From assembly GCF_015706575.1 (NCBI RefSeq), contig NW_024037062.1, positions 4,460,811 through 4,524,810 on the forward strand: a stretch of DNA of 64,000 bases, in the 5' to 3' direction. The notes below the pieces were generated by a model. The model did not search any database and had not been told where the DNA came from. It was given only the letters and a program-made list of their open reading frames with translations. This document shows, in pieces, positions 29,309 through 40,582 of the stretch. Origin of the DNA: Patiria miniata. Its lineage: Eukaryota > Echinodermata > Asteroidea > Valvatida > Asterinidae. A program made the translations under genes and the position numbers. The stretch's first letter is position 1. Each line of letters begins with the position of its first letter.

Positions 29309-29394
29309 ATTTTGTAATTTCATTCTTTTAGTTTTTATGCATTGTGTTTAATTACACAATGCATAAAAAAACTAAAAGAATGAAATTACAAAAT
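29309..29394. repeat. Near-perfect short hairpin
   Basis: TTTTGTAATTTCATTCTTTT followed by AGTTTTTATGCATTGTG is mirrored after a 4-5 base spacer, with about 40-bp arms differing mainly in one T/A-run. Could be a tiny MITE, a replication-slip palindrome or a transcript hairpin. Confidence 0.7.
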
Positions 29395-30700
29395 CATATA
29401 TGAATATATGATAAGCTTGAAGTATTTAAATTGAAACAAACTGAAGAAAATTTTAGACTGGGCTTGACTCACCTGATGAGCAAGCAGCAGAAGAGCTCCT
29501 TATTGGTTGCAGGATCCAACTTTTTACAGTGATGTCAAAAAATACCCAAAACATGATTTATGGCAGCAATGTAGTCAATGTGCGGATGAAACATTTAAAG
29601 TAAGAGTGAGACCCTTATATTTAGAAGGATTTAATATTACTTTCAATGTGGAGGACCATCTAGAGAGTTTTATATCTTTCTGAAGAAGTTTGAGCAGCAT
29701 CTGGCACCTGGACCATACAAAACAGCTTCAGACATCATGCCCATAGACATAATGCATTTACAAAATTATTTATGTGGGCAAGAGTACAGCTCAATGTCTT
29801 TATTTTGAATGAGTTTTCTTTTAACTTCTTGAAGATGTTAAGTGTAACAAGGGGTAATGTGAATTTCAACCCACATTACAGAGAATGGCCCATGGTTGAA
29901 TCATTTAAGCGTTTAAGAAAGTTATTTGTATGAAAATTTCCTTACAAAAATTCCTGAATTTATTGATAGATAATAAAGCTAAAATCAATATACGGAAACC
30001 AATGAAACGTGTTGTGTACATGTACATGATATGTAATCAATTTCATGATGGCATGAATGTGTGTATTATTCAGTCCAAAGATAAAAGCTGTGACTTATTC
30101 AAAAGAGAAATGTATTCAAATAAATGTTAGCATTTGGTGTATGGAGCTATACATGCACACGACCACCATAGGAACTGGATCTATGGATTCTACACGATAC
30201 TAGGGTGTTATTTATGACACCTGCCTGCATCAAACAAAAACTTGTCCATTTCGCCTCTTCAAAGTTGGTATACATGTATACAGTTTCAAATTTTTTTTCC
30301 AAATGCAATTTAAAGGATATAATGTCCTGTAACAAATCAAACAGCTTGCTTGCATTTTGCAGTTTTGAAAATGGTTTTTAATAGTGCGCTTCAGTTCAGA
30401 AAGTTTCTAATAAGTATTCATATCTAGTGACGTTTCAGCTATATACAGATGTATGTTAATTTTTGAATCCTGCGTTTTGTATTGGCCTGGTCCGGCTATG
30501 CGGTAATGGCGGCCGGTTTGCGACACTCCTGCTCCCGCGCTATCATGTAGGCATACATGCAGCCAGACCGGCCTGGCTACACTACAGTTCCTACATTCTA
30601 TCACAATCTCTTTTTTGCATCTGTTTTTGCATCACATTGTTATGATCACATGCAATTTGACCTTTGGGTCACGATTTGTGGTTTTTAATAAAATAATATA
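29395..30700. other. Intergenic, no gene seen
   Basis: No convincing coding region. A GC-richer patch with CGGCC words lies near 30480-30580 and could be a promoter or repeat remnant, but nothing supports a choice. Confidence 0.35.
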
Positions 30701-32779
30701 GGTTTTCTCGGTCAATTTCGGCAAATGAGCAGCCAATTTAACCACTACGCTATTCTATTTTGCGCGAAATCAAATGCTACTGAAAAGGGTCATTCGATTT
30801 CGTTTTTTGACCAGTCAAATGTACTGTTGCGTCATTCGATTTAACAAAATAATCATGCAATTTAACAATTCAACAAAGCAGCATTCAAATTCGCAGGAGC
30901 TTTTTGAGGCGTGTGTTTAGACACTCAAATTCATTTTTAGGCAGTCATTTCTGGAATTTGTGCAATCTAAAAACCGCTTTGTTAAATTTTTGTTTCCTAA
31001 AGAATGTTGAAGGCATAAATACGGTTCACTTTTTGGCACTTGAGTCACTTTGCCGATGTACTTCGAAGACGAGCTTTCGCTACAGTTTTACACGCATATT
31101 TCTAGAAATGGCAGCTCGTGGTCGCTACGCTAGAGTGGCCCAGGTAGATCGAGAAAGGTTGATTGAGGCCTTCGAGGGAAACGAACAAGACTACCTTCAG
31201 CTTGCGGTCAATTTGAACATCAACAAGTCCACAGCCAGATCAATTGTTGCAACATATTTGAGGACTGGAAGGCGAGAGACGCTGGCAAGAGGAGGAGCAA
31301 CCCTCAGCAAGATGGATGATGACATGCGAAACCATCTGCAAGGCATCCTTGACGCTAATCCCGTCTTGACACTTCAACAAATGAAGGCTAGTTTGAGTAA
31401 GCATCTGCCAGAGAAGCCCCAGGTTTCTACTGCCACCATAGCCAGGGCCTTGGATGGGATGATGATTACACTGAAACTAGTGGAGGACGTCCCTGATGCA
31501 AGAAATTCCCCTGAAGTTCTTGATCAACGCGTCCAGTATGGTGAGTGGTTCCTGCAGCATGGTGTTCTGGCGCATCTAGTCTTCATTGACGAGACAGGTT
31601 ATAACGTCTGGACTCGACGCTCCCAGGGTAGAGCTCCACGAGGGATCGCTGCAAGACGAGTCGTCGACAGACAACGAGGGAGAAATTGCAATGTCACCTT
31701 CGCTGTTTCTAGTGAAGTAGGCTTGGTGCACACCGAATCGCATTCGAAACTGTGACGCGAGAGAGATTCGAGGAGTTTCTTGCGGACACAATTCAAGAGT
31801 GTGATGCAGTTTTCCCAGACGACGAACCCATTTACCTCATATACGACAATGCGAGGCCTCACGTGCGAGCCCAACTCCATGAAGGTGCCAACCCAATGAT
31901 CCAGCTGAAGCGCCTCCCTCCCTACTCCCCATTCCTGAACAGCACGGAGATGGCACACTCTGCATTCAAGGCTGCAGTTAAACGCATCCTTGGGTTACCT
32001 GAGTGGCAACAACGTGTCGGAGACGGACAGGCTGCCCAGCAAGCAGGAATGAACATGCAGCAGTGGAGGTGCGATCTCCTTCAACAAGCAGCCATCCAGA
32101 GCGTTGATGTCATCCCCCAAGTGAAGTGCATGCAGTGGTACAACCATACCCAAACATATATGCCAAGATGTCTGGCACGCCAACAGATTGATGGTTGAGG
32201 AAGAAAACAACATAAACAATAAAAAACCAGGAAAAACATAAAGAAACCCCCCATTCAAACACAATACAAAATTAGGTCTTGGTCAGTTAACCAATAAAGA
32301 TCCCCCCCCCCAAAAAAAAAGAATGAAGAAGAAAACAAAGAAGAAGAAAAAACCTCATTGGCCCTAAAGTCTACTGGAAGCATAAATAAAGAAAACAAGG
32401 TTTGCCTGAATTAAAGTGAAGATACGAAACAGTTGCCTAGTACAGTTTATCTGTTTATTCGTATTTCTTTAGTCATACTTATTTGAATTCTCTTTAAGCG
32501 AAATTGATTGCCTCTTTACGAAATTGAAAAAAATTAAATCAGTAAAATCTCCAGTCGAACCAGCTTTGCTAAATTGAATGATGATTGTGTGTCACGAAAA
32601 AGAATGACGATATGCTAAATTGAACACAGTGCTAAAGGAATTTGAATGCCTCAAAACGAAAATGAATGGCCGAATTCTGAATTTGAAACGCAGTAACAAC
32701 TGCAGAGGCAAAATAGCTTCAATTCGAACGCACGAAAATTAAATTGGCTGCTCATTTGCCGAAATTGACTGAGAAAACC
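30701..32779 (+). mobile_element. IS630/Tc1/mariner-type DNA transposon, nearly intact
   Basis: The ends GGTTTTCTCGGTCAATTTCG and CGAAATTGACTGAGAAAACC are inverted, and matching continues for about 43 bp (GCAAATGAGCAGCCAATTTAA). TA flanks both sides (30699-30700, 32780-32781). The 2079 bp hold one transposase gene. Both subterminal regions (30760-30900, 32560-32720) are dense in short words such as ATTTGAAT, ATTCAAAT and AAATTGAA, perhaps transposase-binding sites. Confidence 0.9.
31108..32198 (+). pseudogene. DDE transposase with one frameshift
   Basis: From ATG 31108 (MAARGRYARVAQVDRERLIE) the frame gives a helix-turn-helix region (LAVNLNINKSTARSIVATYL, then a second HTH-like block to about residue 110). 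The first catalytic Asp is in FIDETGYN (codon 31588). The frame shifts near 31730-31750; the other frame then gives RERFEEFLADTIQ, IYDNARPHV with the second Asp (codon 31845), and LPPYSPFLNSTE with the catalytic Glu (codon 31947), 33 residues later. It ends at a TGA at 32196-32198. The total is about 360 residues, normal for IS630-type transposases. A single one-base event separates it from an open frame. Confidence 0.88.
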
Positions 32780-34770
32780 TATAATAATTAAAAAAAAAAA
32801 AATCTGTTCCTTTCACTGGATCACAAAATCCATGGTGTTCCAAGTCGTTTCATATGTCATTCATGATTGCATTATTGCAACGGTGCGACACTAGCTGTAT
32901 ACCGTATACACACGTATCCGGTGCACAAGCACATTTTTGTACAGTCTGAACAGCTGATGAAATTATTATTCATAAGCTGCACTGTTGCAAATGTGTATAA
33001 AGCGTAACTAGGTCCGGCTGGCATCAGATTAGAACTAGAGACGTCCCGCTCCTAATTCAAAAGTTGAAATTAATTAATTGGTTTCTTATCACCGGCCTTT
33101 TTTTTTTTCGTGGGATAACTCATTGGAAAGCTCATAACTAATGTAATGCTAGAACATTATCAATTCAATTTGAAAATCTATTTAGGGTGCCATACCCAAA
33201 AAGCACATACATGTACATACCAACTTGAATGTTCACTTGCTGTTATCGTCTGGCACTGTGGTTGGCACTTACCATGTACAGATGTATTCCCTTATAGAAT
33301 CTGCACTGTGGTTACATGTACATGTAAATGTATTTAAATATGCAACTTTGGCAACAAGGTAATGTTCCACTCAAGAAAATGTTTACTTTTTTGGAAAAAA
33401 AGGAGGGCTTTTGATACGAGCAGCTCCCATGTTGTAGCTTTAATAGTGTCGCCACACAATCCAGCTTTAGTGATGTGTCAAGACATTTACAAAACACTCT
33501 TGTAATTGCCTTGAATTTAAAATGTGTCTTGTCCATGGGGCTCTTGAAAGTGGTAAAAAAGCACCCTCTTTATTTGGCACACAGAGCCCATACACAATTA
33601 ATTTATGTGATTAGAATGTGTCAAATATTCCCCAAAAATGACAATTCAAGAAACAAGATCTACAAAATATCAACAAAGTTCAACAGGTCTGTTTTACAAA
33701 TTTAGTCAACCTTGATTGTAAAGCGATTCCAGGAAGTTTTGCGTGAATAGTGGCGATATTGTCCTTGGATTGACCTTGAGAAATTGGTTAACTTTCAATT
33801 TTGAGGCTTCTGTTCGTATTTTGAAATCGCCTAACTTTGACTTTACTTAACCTCAGAAGGGAAGGTCAGGCGACTTAAATTTGCCTTCGGCAGCAAAAAT
33901 GTTTATATAGATATTTTTCTAACGGATTACAAGGTATGAATATGATGGATCATGAGTTATTAACTGAAAGAATTTGGTAATTTTAAAAACTATTATCATT
34001 GGTAATTTGATACTTGATGAGGTCGTCATGATGTCAGAGTAATTTAATGCAAACCTTGGGATCAGGGTTGATGTTTGTTCCAGGTTTCAAGTTTATACCA
34101 TGTACTGTTTAGAAGTCACTAAGAATTAACGTCTGGGGAAAAAAAAAGAGAAACTAAGAAAGGAATAAAACCAACAATATCAAAACGGTGACAGGGTGGT
34201 ACCCGAACACCCAAAATTATTATGTCCAATACAATCTTGCCATTACAAACTCCAACAGTAGGCCTATTGTTTTCATTTCCTTGCTTGACTTGTGCACAAA
34301 CGACTTTGTGCAGATTTTAGGATACTTAGTAGGATTCTCTGCAGGATCCTAGCACTGATGAATGATTGACCATTGCAAGGCCTTTCACAATGAAAAGTTT
34401 TGGCGGGGCCAGGTTGGCAGCCCCCTCTGATGGCTAGACAATTCCATCAAGAGTTGGTTTTGGAGGGAAATAATTCCGTACAGGCCACCCTGTCACACCT
34501 GAACAAGCTGGATATTTTAAACTCCCACCTTCTCCCACTGTTCATTTTGGGCAAAAAAACCCAATTTTTTTAAAGACATTTAAATGTGAAATTTTAATTC
34601 GCAATATTTACAAGGGTCAAGCATTTTGCAATGTGAATAAGTGTAAGTGCTTTTTATTGTCTAATTACTGGCTTGAAGTCACATTTCATCTTGAATTTGA
34701 AGGTAAACATCACTACATGATATGTCATTATGGTTATTGCTACCGTTATATTGTTACTCTTTGATACAGC
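32780..34770. other. Intergenic, no gene seen
   Basis: AT-rich sequence with ACATGTACATGT-like simple sequence near 33210 and 33310. Short open frames near 33146-33705 show no domain or splice support. Confidence 0.4.
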
Positions 34771-34774
34771 ATAA

Positions 34775-34782
<8 letters not shown>

Positions 34783-34827
<45 letters not shown>

Positions 34828-34942
34828 AATAGTGACATTCCCCCTCCCCTCTTTGGAAGAGTTAAAAGTTTACTTGGCATGTGGTACATTGTGGACTTAC
34901 TTGCCTCGCCCCCGCCCCCCCCGCCCCCCCCCCCCCCCCCCC
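34783..34942. repeat. Long G-run and C-run pair
   Basis: A G-run of about 40 lies at 34785-34824 and a C-rich run at 34911-34942. Frames across them (poly-Gly, poly-Pro) are artefacts. The arrangement TTTTTTTCGGGG ... CCCCAGCAAAATC is similar to the hAT-like MITEs at 11969 and 12273, so this may be a decayed relative. Confidence 0.6.
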
Positions 34943-35185
34943 AGCAAAATCTTGCATATGGCACTGGTCACAGCCACTCCCCTTGTGTGCCATGGGGTTT
35001 GGTTGAGCAGTTACCCACTACATGTGCATGCATGTATTTATCAACTGTCATCACTGTCCTGGCCCTGATGTATTGGTTTGGGTGTGCTGTGTGGCTGTCC
35101 CCCCAAAATTATATGGCCACGGTTCTGGACCTGAGTGTCTAGTGGGCCTGATTAGCCCCGGGGCTGATTATCCTAACTCTGCATT

Positions 35186-35717
35186 TTAAAGGTAGAGTAT
35201 ATCGTTTGTCATTTGTGCATTATTTTTTTCTTTTGAAGCAACAAAAGTGCTCAAAATCTGAAGAAGGGTGCTTAACAACTAACCTGATGAAGTTTTAGCT
35301 CAGAGAATGCTGTATATTCCAAGAAAACAGTATTCTAGGATCTCGATTTCAATTCAAAAGTTGCCGAGTCATGTTTTGAATTGCGCCCCAAAATAAGCAT
35401 CCGGGACACGTTCTCATTCAGCCAATTGCAGTTACGCGATGTCAGGCGTTGAACTGACGAATTATAGCAACCGCGCGCACACCATTCAAGGCTTCACTGA
35501 ATTAAAAACGAACTACAAACGGAAATGTCCAAAAATGTGCTTTAGACGCACCTTTGGAAATGACCTTGTATTGTTTCCTTCAAAATGACAGCATGCCAGA
35601 AAGAATAATTTCACAGGGTGTTTAGTGCCATTTCTATCTTTAAACCAAGTATGCTTTTCAACAATAATTTTGTCAGTTACTTTTTGGATAGCTGCAAATG
35701 ATATAATTTACCTTTAA
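35186..35717 (+). mobile_element. TTAA-type MITE, family B, copy 1
   Basis: Starts TTAAAGGTAGAGTATATCGT and ends GCAAATGATATAATTTACCTTTAA. TTAA is at both ends (35186-35189, 35714-35717). CATTTGT near the left end pairs with ACAAATG-like text near the right. It is collinear with 37507-37998. No ORF. Confidence 0.75.
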
Positions 35718-37506
35718 TTACGATGAAATCGATTGTCCATTTCATTGTATGGGACCTCCATGTTGATTCATCATGTGAGACCTCCATGTCCATTTATTAC
35801 GTAAGCTGGGCCTCTTATCCCATCATGTTGACGCCAGCTTACCTGAATCAACTTGGTATCTGGCAAATGAGTTGATACTATTACCTCAACTGTGACCAAA
35901 CACGAAGAAAAAAATTCTTCCATACATTAAAGCATCCTCCATGATAGAAGTCATACTATGCTTTTCAAATCTTACACACGTTCAAACGTTTTGGTACAAT
36001 TTATGGATTCCCCCCTTCCTGTATTACTTACTGTTTTATCACTGTCATGGAGAGTGAATTATTACATCCAGAAAAGGCAACAACCACAACTATGTAGAGT
36101 ACTACACATCTCATCAACAATATATACAATGTACACCCATGTATTTATTCTTTCTATGATTTCCTTTAAGTGTGGAATGATATCCATCAGTCAATTATAG
36201 ATTTATCTCTACCAGCTGTGTTTAGCGATAACTACAGGCAGTATCCAATACAAACAATTCAAGAATCTAAAAGCCTGATGATTGTTTAGTTCACAGGTGG
36301 AAGATTTAATCGAAAATCACCCAGTACCAAGTACCGCTTGGGTGGGACTTAAAATTGTCAGTGGAAGACATACAAAGTGTCTTCGGTTGTAGTTGGTAAA
36401 TTGAAATGATTCAAGCCATGCTGTATCATTGCACTAAAGTCAATCAATGGACTGCTTTTTAGGGGAATAACATTTCTATCATGACTCACATTTTTGTACT
36501 TTAAATGTAGCAGGCTCACTCTGATCCACCTGCTCATGAGCTTGGATACTGGTAGCTTTCTGACAAGGCAATTTTTGTATGGATGAGTGCATGCTTTTAT
36601 CCTGGAAGTCAACCAGAGAGCCCTAAAAACTATGATACTTGCAAATCATGAGTCCTCATGTAGCGATTGTTGAGTCCAAGTATGATTCTGGTCTGAGCCA
36701 CCAATATGTAATCAAGTTCACGTCCTGGACTCGAGTCGTACATCTCTGCCTGCAACAGTGCATTGTTACACATGTATAATATTCAAATAATTTACATTCA
36801 TATAAAGACTAACTTGACTGCACACAAAAATTCAACCTCAACCCTTTTTTCAGAAAGCTTTGCGAACGTGTGTTAGCATTGACGTTATTCACAGACTCAT
36901 GTGAATAAGAGACTGTGAATTATGTCAATGTTCATACCTGTTTACATTTTTACAAGGTGTTCAAAACAGTGTATGTATTTGTATTTGGAAAACAGCTTAC
37001 ACCTACAAACGAAATTCGTAATATTCTTAATCTATATGTAGTAAAATGTATCTTCTGAAAGCCCAAGGTACAGCACTTTCTGGAAAATTTCAATCTTTTC
37101 CTTAAAGTCGGCTTGCAGTCTCCTTTGCCACCTGAACGAGGAACTGAATATTAATTTTAACCCATAAGATATAATCATATGAAACTAATGTTTTACAGAT
37201 TCCAGAAACACCAATTAAAATGATGATGCAGGTTGTTGAAGAAAGTAACCTGTGAAAGGTGACTCAAGCCTGGATTTGGCACCAAAACCCCAAATACTAA
37301 CAAAATTATATCCACATTTGCACACATGGACTACCACTCTGGGGCCACTGTAAAAAGAAATTAACCTAAAACATGCACAATCATTATTTTTGTCCAAATG
37401 TCCCTTGTAAAATCAGCTCACTTTACCTTAAGGCTAACAGCATAACTAATATTACAAAAATATCTTTTAAGCCTGAATTGTGGTAATTACATGTAGCTAT
37501 AATATG
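35718..37506. other. Intergenic, no gene seen
   Basis: No recognisable coding region or element boundary. Short frames on both strands are treated as chance. Confidence 0.4.
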
Positions 37507-37998
37507 GTAAAGGTAGCGTCCATCATTTGTAATTTGTGCGCGTTATGTTTGAAGCAACAAAAGTGCTCAAAATCTAAAGAAGGGTGCTGAACAACTAACC
37601 TGATGAAGTTTCAGCTCAGTAAATGCTGTATATTCTAGGATCAATATTCTAGGATCTTGATTTCAAATCTGAGTCATGTTTTGAATTGGGCCTGAATTCA
37701 GTGTCTGAGACACCTTCTCACTGAGCCGATTGCAGCTATGCGGTGTCGTGCGTCATGTCAACGCTTGCGCTCGTTTCGCCAAATTAAAAAGGAACTATGG
37801 AAATTTCCAAGAATGCGTCTTTAGACGCATTGTTGGAAATTGCCTTCTTTCATTGATATCTTCAATATGACAGCTTGCCAGAAAGAACAATTTCACAGGG
37901 AGTTTAGTCTCATTACTATCTTTAAACCAAGTATGCTTTTCAACAATATTACGTCAGTTACTTTTTGGGTAGTTGCAAATGATGGACTGTAGCTTTAA
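37507..37998 (+). mobile_element. TTAA-type MITE, family B, copy 2
   Basis: Matches 35186-35717 throughout: AGGTAGCGTC, AGCAACAAAAGTGCTCAAAA, GAAGGGTGCT.AACAACTAAC, CTTTAAACCAAGTATGCTTT and TCAGTTACTTTTTGG. The right end retains CTTTAA; the left TTAA has decayed to GTAA. Older or more diverged than copy 1. Confidence 0.7.
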
Positions 37999-38864
37999 GC
38001 ATGCTTCAAATGGTTGTTGGTACCAATCCAATGTTTACTTAAAGTACTGTGCTTCAAGTAAGGCTTTCATCAAGTTACTTTTCCGAGTACTTGCAAATAA
38101 TCCTTTGGACATTAAAATCTGAAACTATAACTATATTAGAAATGATGTCTTCATTTTATATCAATCATCTTCTGTGGTTAACTACAATTGTGTATACTAG
38201 TGCAGTGCCCGTCTAAAATGTGCATGTTCGGGAAGTGCAAATTACTTTGCTGCTGGTTTTGGTTGCATGCTTGCAGAGTTTTTGAGAACTGCTCGTACAA
38301 ACAACGCACGCGATTTAAAGGTGTTGTTTTAACAGGTTGAACGCACACTCACGTCAAAGTTGTTTGGGCAAGTGGTTCCCAAAAAAGCTGCAAAAAATAG
38401 CGCAAATATTCACCCCTACTGGACCGTGGTATTGCCCTGCAGTAAGGTTGCTCAGTCGACTGCCTACAAATGGTCGCTCAGTCGACTGCAAAAATAATGT
38501 GCCCGTGTAGCCACCACGTACTTGTATACGGAAACATGGTATGCAGTGCTATTCACCCATACTGGACAATGGTATCGCCCTAAAATGCACGTGGGCATGC
38601 CTGTCCTTTTTGCATTGTATGCGTCATATTGAGCGCACGCGGTTTAACTTAAACATGATGTAAACAATTGAAAAGAACATCAGTGCGCGGTGTTTTAGGC
38701 TAGCTGGCACGTTTGCCCGCAGAAAATACTGCTTTTTTGCAGCTTTTTCGAGAACCGCTCTTCCAAACAACTTCAAACTTGACACTGCACATTCTGTGGT
38801 CCCGAGCAATACACCCGCCGACTTTCAACTTCATACGGTGCCCGGTTCTGGAGATAATCGACGT
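37999..38864. other. Unclassified repeat-like region
   Basis: The phrase TTCACCC(C/A)TACTGGAC..TGGTAT.GCCCT occurs twice (near 38409 and 38550), and GAGAACTGCTCGTACAAACAA has a relative near 38750. The block ends in the GACA microsatellite, suggesting a transposon remnant with a simple-repeat tail. No ORF. Confidence 0.35.
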
Positions 38865-38878
38865 ACAGACAGACAGAA

Positions 38879-38910
<32 letters not shown>

Positions 38911-38930
38911 CGACAGACGACAGACAGAGA
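38865..38930. repeat. (ACAG)n microsatellite
   Basis: About 16 units of ACAG with a few interruptions (GAAAG, CCG, ACG). The frames across it on both strands are artefacts. Confidence 0.9.
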
Positions 38931-39088
38931 TTCCTGGAATTATAGTAAGGATTGTGCATTTCACATGATATTTCAAATTAGATTTTAACTAATTTCCATT
39001 CAATGTACCCTTTTTAGCATCAAAATTTGTGTATGATTTGTACATAGACATAAAATAATTGTACAGAAATGCATATGAACTCGGCTGC

Positions 39089-39637
39089 TTATTCCTCAAG
39101 ATCCAGTTCCTCAAGAAATTTGTCAAAATCAAAAGGGTCAACCTCTGTGGCCAATGGTTCATCTGTTTTTGTCGATATCTGTGTAGGGCTTGTTTTGTTT
39201 TCATGCGACTGCGTTGGTGCTGATACTTTGGCAGATTGCACTATCCCTGACTGTGTCCAATGATTGGAGACCTCTGACCCCTTATCAACCTTGCTTGTAG
39301 GGCTTTGTGGAGTTGTATGCTTCCTGTCATGCATCTGAACAACAACTTGGGTCTGATCAGACTGCAGCGCAATGTTTGCAGTAGAATCATTTGTTAATTG
39401 CACTATTTCTCCAGTATTTTCTGTAAACTGACTTGGTTCCCTGGTCAACACTTGTTCTTGCAATGCTTCAGCCATGACAAACTCAGGTTCAAAGTCTGAA
39501 TCCAATTCCAACTGCTCACTGGAAGCTTCTGGCATACTAACAGATCCACCTGATGTCCCTCGATGGCTAACAAGGCCAGTAGCAGGACAATCACGTAGGC
39601 TGGCTTCCCCTGTCCTGCTGTATGGGTAAGGTGCCAT
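39089..39637 (-). CDS. Uncharacterised 182-codon terminal exon
   Basis: On the minus strand a good acceptor (TTCTTTTCCTTAG, ending at 39640) precedes GTATGGCACC. The frame runs 182 codons from ATG 39637 to a stop at 39089. The product is polar, rich in Ser, Thr, Glu and Gln, with an acidic stretch (EQLELDSDFEPEFV) and an acidic C-terminus (DPFDFDKFLEELDLEE). It looks like a disordered host protein tail. The ATG may be the start, with the leader spliced from an exon near 41345-41500, or merely internal Met. No family is recognised. Confidence 0.55.
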   Translation of the reverse strand: MAPYPYSRTGEASLRDCPATGLVSHRGTSGGSVSMPEASSEQLELDSDFEPEFVMAEALQEQVLTREPSQFTENTGEIVQLTNDSTANIALQSDQTQVVVQMHDRKHTTPQSPTSKVDKGSEVSNHWTQSGIVQSAKVSAPTQSHENKTSPTQISTKTDEPLATEVDPFDFDKFLEELDLEE

Positions 39638-40057
39638 ACCTAAGGAAAAGAATAATCAATTTATGTAACAATGTCACTTTAAGTGATAATCTACTATTAT
39701 GATTGTACGTAGCAGTACAAGGTCACACTCATCACATGGAATATAAGGACAAAAAAAAGCAAGAACAGATTTAAGTGAAGATTTGCATGCACACAAAGGT
39801 TGCACATACCACACTGACCAGTATTCCTAATGATGAGATCAGTCTGTAGATCTTTATATCACTAGGGTTCGATCTTTACATTATACTTCACAAAGCAATT
39901 ACATTGGCACTGAAATATATGCACACGTACAATGTAAGTGCTGGCATTAATTATGAATGTCCATAAGCAAAGTAATTACATCTAACATGTAGATGTCGCA
40001 AAACAGCTGTGTGATTATGATGTTACCTTGCATAGATTATTAACCTTTCTCTCTGCC

Positions 40058-40582
40058 TTAAAGGGAATGTACAACACCTGCTTTTGCCGCAATTTTCTGA
40101 AATAAATGGATTTGGAGGATTAGTATGTTATAGCAGATATTGTTAAAATGACTTGTTTCACATTTTGGGCTTGTAGATGCTGGAAAAGCCAAGAAAACCA
40201 ATCATGTTCTTGTAGTCTGGTTCCCTGACCCCACTTAAGATGAAACGGAGCAATTTATAGACTTTGGGGAATTGTAAGGTCAGAGAATCAGTCTAGCAGG
40301 CTTGTGCCCCTTCACAGGTGTGTAATCAATTGCAAAGAAAACGCAAAATAACTAATTATGAAAAAATAGAAGCAGTTTTTGAAAAAAAGCCAGTTTTTTC
40401 CAACACTGGTCGGCCGACCAGCGTTGGAAAAATACTGTTTTACTTTAAAATGAAAACACACCAGAAGCCACGATTTTACAGGATGCTGTAGACTGTCATT
40501 CCCAAACAAACCAGTGAGGTATTTCATGATAATTTGATCTTTTCGTTTTGTGATGTTTGCAAATGTTGTATCTTCCCTTTAA
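40058..40582 (-). mobile_element. TTAA-type MITE, family A, copy 2
   Basis: Starts TTAAAGGGAATGTACAACAC and ends TGTTGTATCTTCCCTTTAA; TTAA at both ends (40058-40061, 40579-40582). It is collinear with 17730-18234. At 40400-40433 there is a perfect inner dyad, CCAACACTGGTCGGCCGACC and its mirror. No ORF. It lies in the presumed intron of the 39-kb minus-strand gene. Confidence 0.78.

Noticed and set aside
34746-35142. Poly-Gly and poly-Pro frames
   Set aside because: Translations of G- and C-runs.
38713-38988. Frames with DRQTDRQT or LSVCLSVC repeats
   Set aside because: Translations of the (ACAG)n microsatellite on either strand.
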